From Phymatolithon calcareum (Eukaryota; Rhodophyta; Florideophyceae; Hapalidiales), in the NCBI GenBank assembly GCA_977006965.1, contig OZ345356.1, positions 1,364,001 to 1,428,000 of the forward strand: 64,000 nucleotides of DNA, in the 5' to 3' direction. Shown piece after piece: positions 60,556-64,000 of the stretch. Both the position numbers and the translations under genes were made by a program. Position 1 is the stretch's first letter. Each line of letters starts with the position of its first letter. The notes under the pieces were generated by a model, which was not told the DNA's origin, ran no database searches, and saw only the letters and a list, made by a program, of their open reading frames with translations.

Positions 60556-63344
60556 GAAACCAACTCATACGTTGGGCTACAGCCAAGAACTGGGATATTC
60601 AGACCGGGTCATTGTTCAGCTTTCGCACCAAACGGTTCAAGAGCAACATCGACTTCTTCGTAACAAAAGGGATTTTAACATCCTCAGTTTGCGCACCAAC
60701 AGACATTTGGACCGGTAATACGCAACATCGACCGGTAACAACGAGTTTCTTAACTCGTCAAGAGCACACAAGGGATCTGAAGCCACGAATTTCCGTCAAA
60801 CTCTGGAAGGACGACACAAAGCAAGAAGAGGTTCGGGAAATCTACGCAAGGACCATTCCAGGAATCCGCGAGGAGCTGCAAAGTTGCCGCACAAGAGAGG
60901 ATCTAGACCGACTGTACCGCAAAGTCGCGGAAACTCTATGCCATCCATGGAGACAGAAAAGAAGTACCCCGCCTCGATACAAATCTTTTTGGAATGTTGA
61001 GCTGGAACGAATGTGCAAAAGGCGCAAAAAATTGTACAAGAATGCACGAAAACTAAACACAGACGAGTCTTGGCAGCGGTACTCCAGCTGTCGAGCAGAG
61101 ATACGAAAACTCGTAAATCAAAGAAAGAGACAGCAATACCAAGAATTCCTCGATGAGTTGCAAGAAAAGGATGGTCCTAAGGCTATAGAACAAATATGTC
61201 GGATGCAGAAGTTGAGAACGAGAAGAACGTCAAGAAACAAGATGACTGGGCGCCCTCTGCAAAAAAAGTTGTAGTTCACAGCACACGTTTCAAAGACATG
61301 TCGAGACGATCGAGGCTGGCGGTCAAATCCCTCATACTTTGAGTGCCCAACTCAGATGCGCAATTTGATAAGGTCGGCCATCATCAAATCTCCAACCAAA
61401 AAAGCCCCAGGCCTAGACGAGGTGAAAGCGGAAATGTTGAAAGTGGATGTGGAGGGAAGCACAGAGCTAGTGTTTGAGCTGTGGGCTGCATGCGGCAGGT
61501 GTGGAACTCTCCCCATGGCTTGGCTGAAAGCTCTGCTAGTCCCACTACACAAAGAAGGGGATCACGATGACCCAAAAAATTTCAGACCTATATCCCTACT
61601 GAGTCAAGTCAGAAAAATCGTGGAGGCCGCAATTGATACCCTACTCCGTCAAAGGTACAAGAACCACAACATCCAATTAGGATTCCAGAAAGGGAAGAGT
61701 ACAGAGCTAGCCATCCTTCGAGCACTGGAACTGCAGAAGAGAGGGCAGAGATGTATCGCAGTATTGGATCTAAAAGCGGCGTATGACACAGTTCCAAGGA
61801 AACACCTGCAAGATCGAATGAGACTGTGTCTACCTCAGGAATTATGCGCGATGATCGAGGTTTTTTTGGTTGCTTCATGGGTATGCACAGTTGGGGATCC
61901 TCAGAAAAAGTGGTTCGTAATCGACAGGGGAGTACCGCAAGGGTCCCCGTTGAGTCTAAGCTTGTACAACTTGTTCATGGACGAGTTCGCCGAAAGAATT
62001 AGCCAAGTACCACGAGAAGTCGCCGACGTCGCAGGAGTACTGTTTGCGGACGATGTACTCCTCACGGCTAAATCGCCTGCTGGACTGCAAAGACTTTTAG
62101 GCATTGCGTCAAAATGGGGAAAAGACCGGCAAATGACTTGGAACACGAACGCCGGTAAAAGTGAGGTTCTGTTGTCAGCGGACACGAGACCAGTTAACTT
62201 CAAGCTGTCAGGCAAAACACTAACGAAAGTCAAAGAAGTGTCATACCTTGGAATCTCACTGAGCAGTCAGGGGGTAACCGAGACAAGAATGCTCGAGCGC
62301 ATCCGGAACGCCAAGATCGCTGTGTATCAGTTAAGACCCCTTGGTGTCTCCATGCGCGGTATCAACGCGCTTAAAGCTATCAAGGTATACAAGGCACTGA
62401 TACAGCCAAGATGGGAGTATGCCATGCATCTAACACCTTGGACGCCGAGAATCCAGACAGCTATTGAAGAGGTAGAGAGGACCTTTTTCTCTCAAGTCCT
62501 TGGACCAATCGCGAAAAACCGGTCTGCAAGACTTCGTCTTCTCTGTCGCATCCAAGCAGCTGAAGACAGGAGAATGGTTTTAGCGCTCAAAATGCTCGTG
62601 AGAGCCAAGACAAAAAAAGAGAGCCTACTGGCCGTCCCAAAGGATTGCAGAGACGTGGATGAATTGCAATGGGTGTGTCGGGACATGGCAGCAATGCTAA
62701 GGCATGAGCAGTTCGAGAAGGCCTTGGAGTATCTTAAGCAAGGAATGTCGGCAGGATCCCTGAAAGCATCACTCTTCAATGATGAAGGGGAGTCTTTGGA
62801 ATCAAGCAGAAAGAGAAAGATACCGTACGATATAGTCGGAGCAACTCCAGTGATTTTAAGGCTTCCGAAAGTACGTCATCGTCAATTGGCGGTGAAGTGG
62901 GCGTTTGGGAGATTTCCCCCACTGAGCACGACACTACTAGAAGACAAATTTGGCGAAATCATATCAAGGCTATTGCACACGGTTGAAACGTCTTTGGCGA
63001 GATACCAGCTGACCGGAGAAGAGACCAAGAAGACCGAAGAAGCACTGGACCAGCTACTCTTCTTTACCAGTGCCTTTTACGAGGACATGGAATAGAAAAA
63101 CAAAGGATAAGAATTGCGAGCTCGAATCGCCGCTGAGCGCATAGAGGACTCTAAGCTTTTCCCACATCCGTCCGATGTGGGTTTTTGCAGCTAGGGCCAC
63201 GATATACAAGATTGCGGAAGAAGCATATATGAATGTTATACTATGCTACAAGGCTGTAGCAACTGAAACGCATCTCCCTTACAGTCTAAAGAGTGTTACT
63301 GAGAGCGTTTAATAAATACTACTAAAAAAAATATTGGAAAGCCA

Positions 63345-63756
63345 AAGTTACTTTCCATCATCTGCGAACGACTGTATTGTCCACGGTGAGCAGCTCTGGT
63401 GTAGTCAGGAAGTATAGCGCGGCATGCAACACAGACATGGTGGTTTTAGGCAGCTATTATCAAAGGATATCCGCACCTGGCCATCACTCTCATCTGGTAT
63501 CAGTTCTCGCGTCTTTAATGTTTAGGCCTCGCTTTTGCTAAGTGCTCGTCAGCCGAGGCCAGGAAGGGGCCAGCGTCGGACATCGCTATATTTATTCAAT
63601 CTATGTACATATCGACATGAACGTCGCATGCTACAATTGATTGTTAGGAACTCCATAAAAACTGAAACGGATTTCAGCTTGCTCTCCGGTCGTCGCAACA
63701 TATTTTCATACTGTATAGACTTCATAAAACTAAAATCATTTTCGCTGACTAATGTC
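63345..63756. other. no gene recognised
   Basis: A minus-strand ORF at 63770-63549 has no domain or support. The sequence directly after 63344 should be the right half of the LINE A target. Confidence 0.3.
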
Positions 63757-64000
63757 AGGAGGTGCATCAAGATGATTCATGTCATGGTACGAGTACCGGG
63801 GGCTAGGAGAGATGCCAAGTGCAGTTCGCTCAGTTGTCCACCTGTGTCAGCACACGGTCAGCGCAGAAAAAATCTCACACATCGCAGCATCGCAGCATCG
63901 CAGCCAAGAGAGCTTCTCAACATCAATAAACTATTTGCACTCCGCCCTATAAAAGAGGACAACACTCGTCCCAACTCGTCTCCCACAACTGCACCCGCGA
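63757..64000 (+). promoter_or_regulatory. promoter and 5' leader of a fourth secreted-protein gene starting beyond the window
   Basis: From AGGAGGTGCATCA (63757) on, the sequence matches the region upstream of secreted-protein copy 2 (10630-10465, minus strand). Matches include TCATGGTACGAGTACC with GGGCTAGGAGAG (63782-63812), CTATTTGCACTCCGCCCTAT and TATAAAAGAGG (63948-63958), and the leader CTCCCACAACTGCACCCGCG at the very end. About 105 bases with repeated GCATC/CAGCATCGCAG are inserted between element and TATA box. In copy 2 the ATG follows 17 bases after this point, so a coding start is expected just outside the window. Confidence 0.8.

Larger units (their letters stand above)
55809..60560 (+). 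mobile_element. Ty1/copia LTR retrotransposon, complete, very young, TSD GAAAC
   Basis: Two 195-bp LTRs (55814-56008, 60361-60555) begin TG and end CA and differ at one base (third position, G or C). GAAAC flanks at 55809-55813 and 60556-60560, and removing the element rejoins LINE A ORF2. A half-tRNA type primer site follows the 5' LTR. One ORF fills the interior. The polypurine tract CCGGGGG (60313-60319) is followed by a partial, 41-bp duplicated LTR start before the 3' LTR. The element is clearly richer in G+C than its surroundings. Confidence 0.95.
55344..63095 (+). pseudogene. LINE A ORF2 (APE endonuclease-RT), broken by frameshift, copia insertion and a TAG
   Basis: ORF2 starts MLFKKKWRLATFNVGGSPET at 55344. 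Endonuclease motifs ITETHLRPEGKI, GRNSGGVSLFFR and VCGDWNARHN are present. One base is missing in an A-run near 55611 compared with copy 1. The copia element entered at 55813. Coding resumes at 60561 (NWDIQTGS, SNIDFFVTKG, TGNTQHRPV) and runs to a TAG at 61272, then continues in the same frame to 63095. The RT holds PGLDEVKAEM, LVPLHKEG, FRPISLLSQVRK, AVLDLKAAYDTVP, RGVPQGSPLSLSLYNLFMDE and VLFADDVLLTAK (catalytic DD near 62049). It ends SAFYEDME. Apart from these three defects the copy is preserved. Confidence 0.88.
53621..63344 (+). mobile_element. LINE A copy 2, full length (53635-63330), 14-bp target duplication, split by a copia element
   Basis: ATATTGGAAAGCCA at 53621-53634 is repeated at 63331-63344 right after the poly-A. 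The LINE itself is about 4.95 kb once the 4747-bp copia insertion (with its duplicated target) is set aside. Order: 124-bp 5' UTR, ORF1, ORF2 (APE endonuclease, RT), a 235-bp 3' UTR ending TTTAATAAATACTACTAAAA. The presence of the whole 5' end makes it the reference copy for the family here. Confidence 0.92.

Noticed and set aside
1-64000. tRNA or rRNA genes
   Set aside because: No tRNA-like A and B box pair in cloverleaf spacing and no rRNA-like block was found by eye; the tRNA-Met match at 56009 is only a primer site.

Overview
The window is a repeat-dominated stretch of a eukaryotic nuclear genome. I infer this from polyadenylation-like 3' ends, TATA boxes, GT-AG introns (40 and 292 nt) and at least ten kinds of eukaryotic transposon. 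Genes are short with few or no introns and sit as islands in nested mobile elements. A red macroalga (Chondrus/Gracilaria type) fits best; an oomycete or another alga is possible. I cannot prove the lineage from sequence alone. No rRNA, tRNA or CRISPR array was seen.

Layout, left: 1-1010 is the minus-strand remnant of a Helitron helicase. 1876-6475 and 10870-15420 are two diverged arms of one inverted duplication. Each arm carried a C2H2 zinc-finger gene. The left copy is deleted and interrupted by a hAT element; the right copy is an open 541-codon gene whose last ~36 codons come from a LINE insertion. Between the arms lie two opposed copies of an unknown small secreted, cysteine-rich protein family. 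A third copy is at 18.98-19.42 kb, and the promoter of a fourth runs off the right end of the window.

Middle (15.5-36 kb): remnants of a copia-like LTR element with one LTR, a second hAT transposase, five LINE families (called A-E here, each with its own 3' tail), TIR elements, a CAP/PR-1 secreted protein gene cut by a LINE tail, and one intact type I membrane protein gene (31879-32601).

Right (36-64 kb): LINE A copy 1 (36.4-41.8 kb) holds a young 1.57-kb LTR-flanked non-autonomous element. A head-to-tail chain of piggyBac-like elements separated by CTAG follows, with one intact 755-aa transposase. Then come pogo-like and hAT-type MITEs, an intron-containing nuclear-type gene, a DDE transposase, and a full-length LINE A copy 2 (53635-63330, 14-bp target duplication). 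Copy 2 was split by a very young, GC-rich Ty1/copia element with an intact 1385-aa polyprotein and a primer-binding site that matches the anticodon arm of initiator tRNA-Met.

Most genes here serve transposition. Host genes with real support are the C2H2 factor, the secreted family, the CAP fragment, the membrane protein and perhaps the intron-containing gene at 49.2-49.9 kb. Many insertions keep target duplications, so their order can be read: the inverted pair is old; hAT, LINE B, LINE A tail and LINE E tail insertions are later; copia and the 1.57-kb LTR element are the latest (one LTR difference each).
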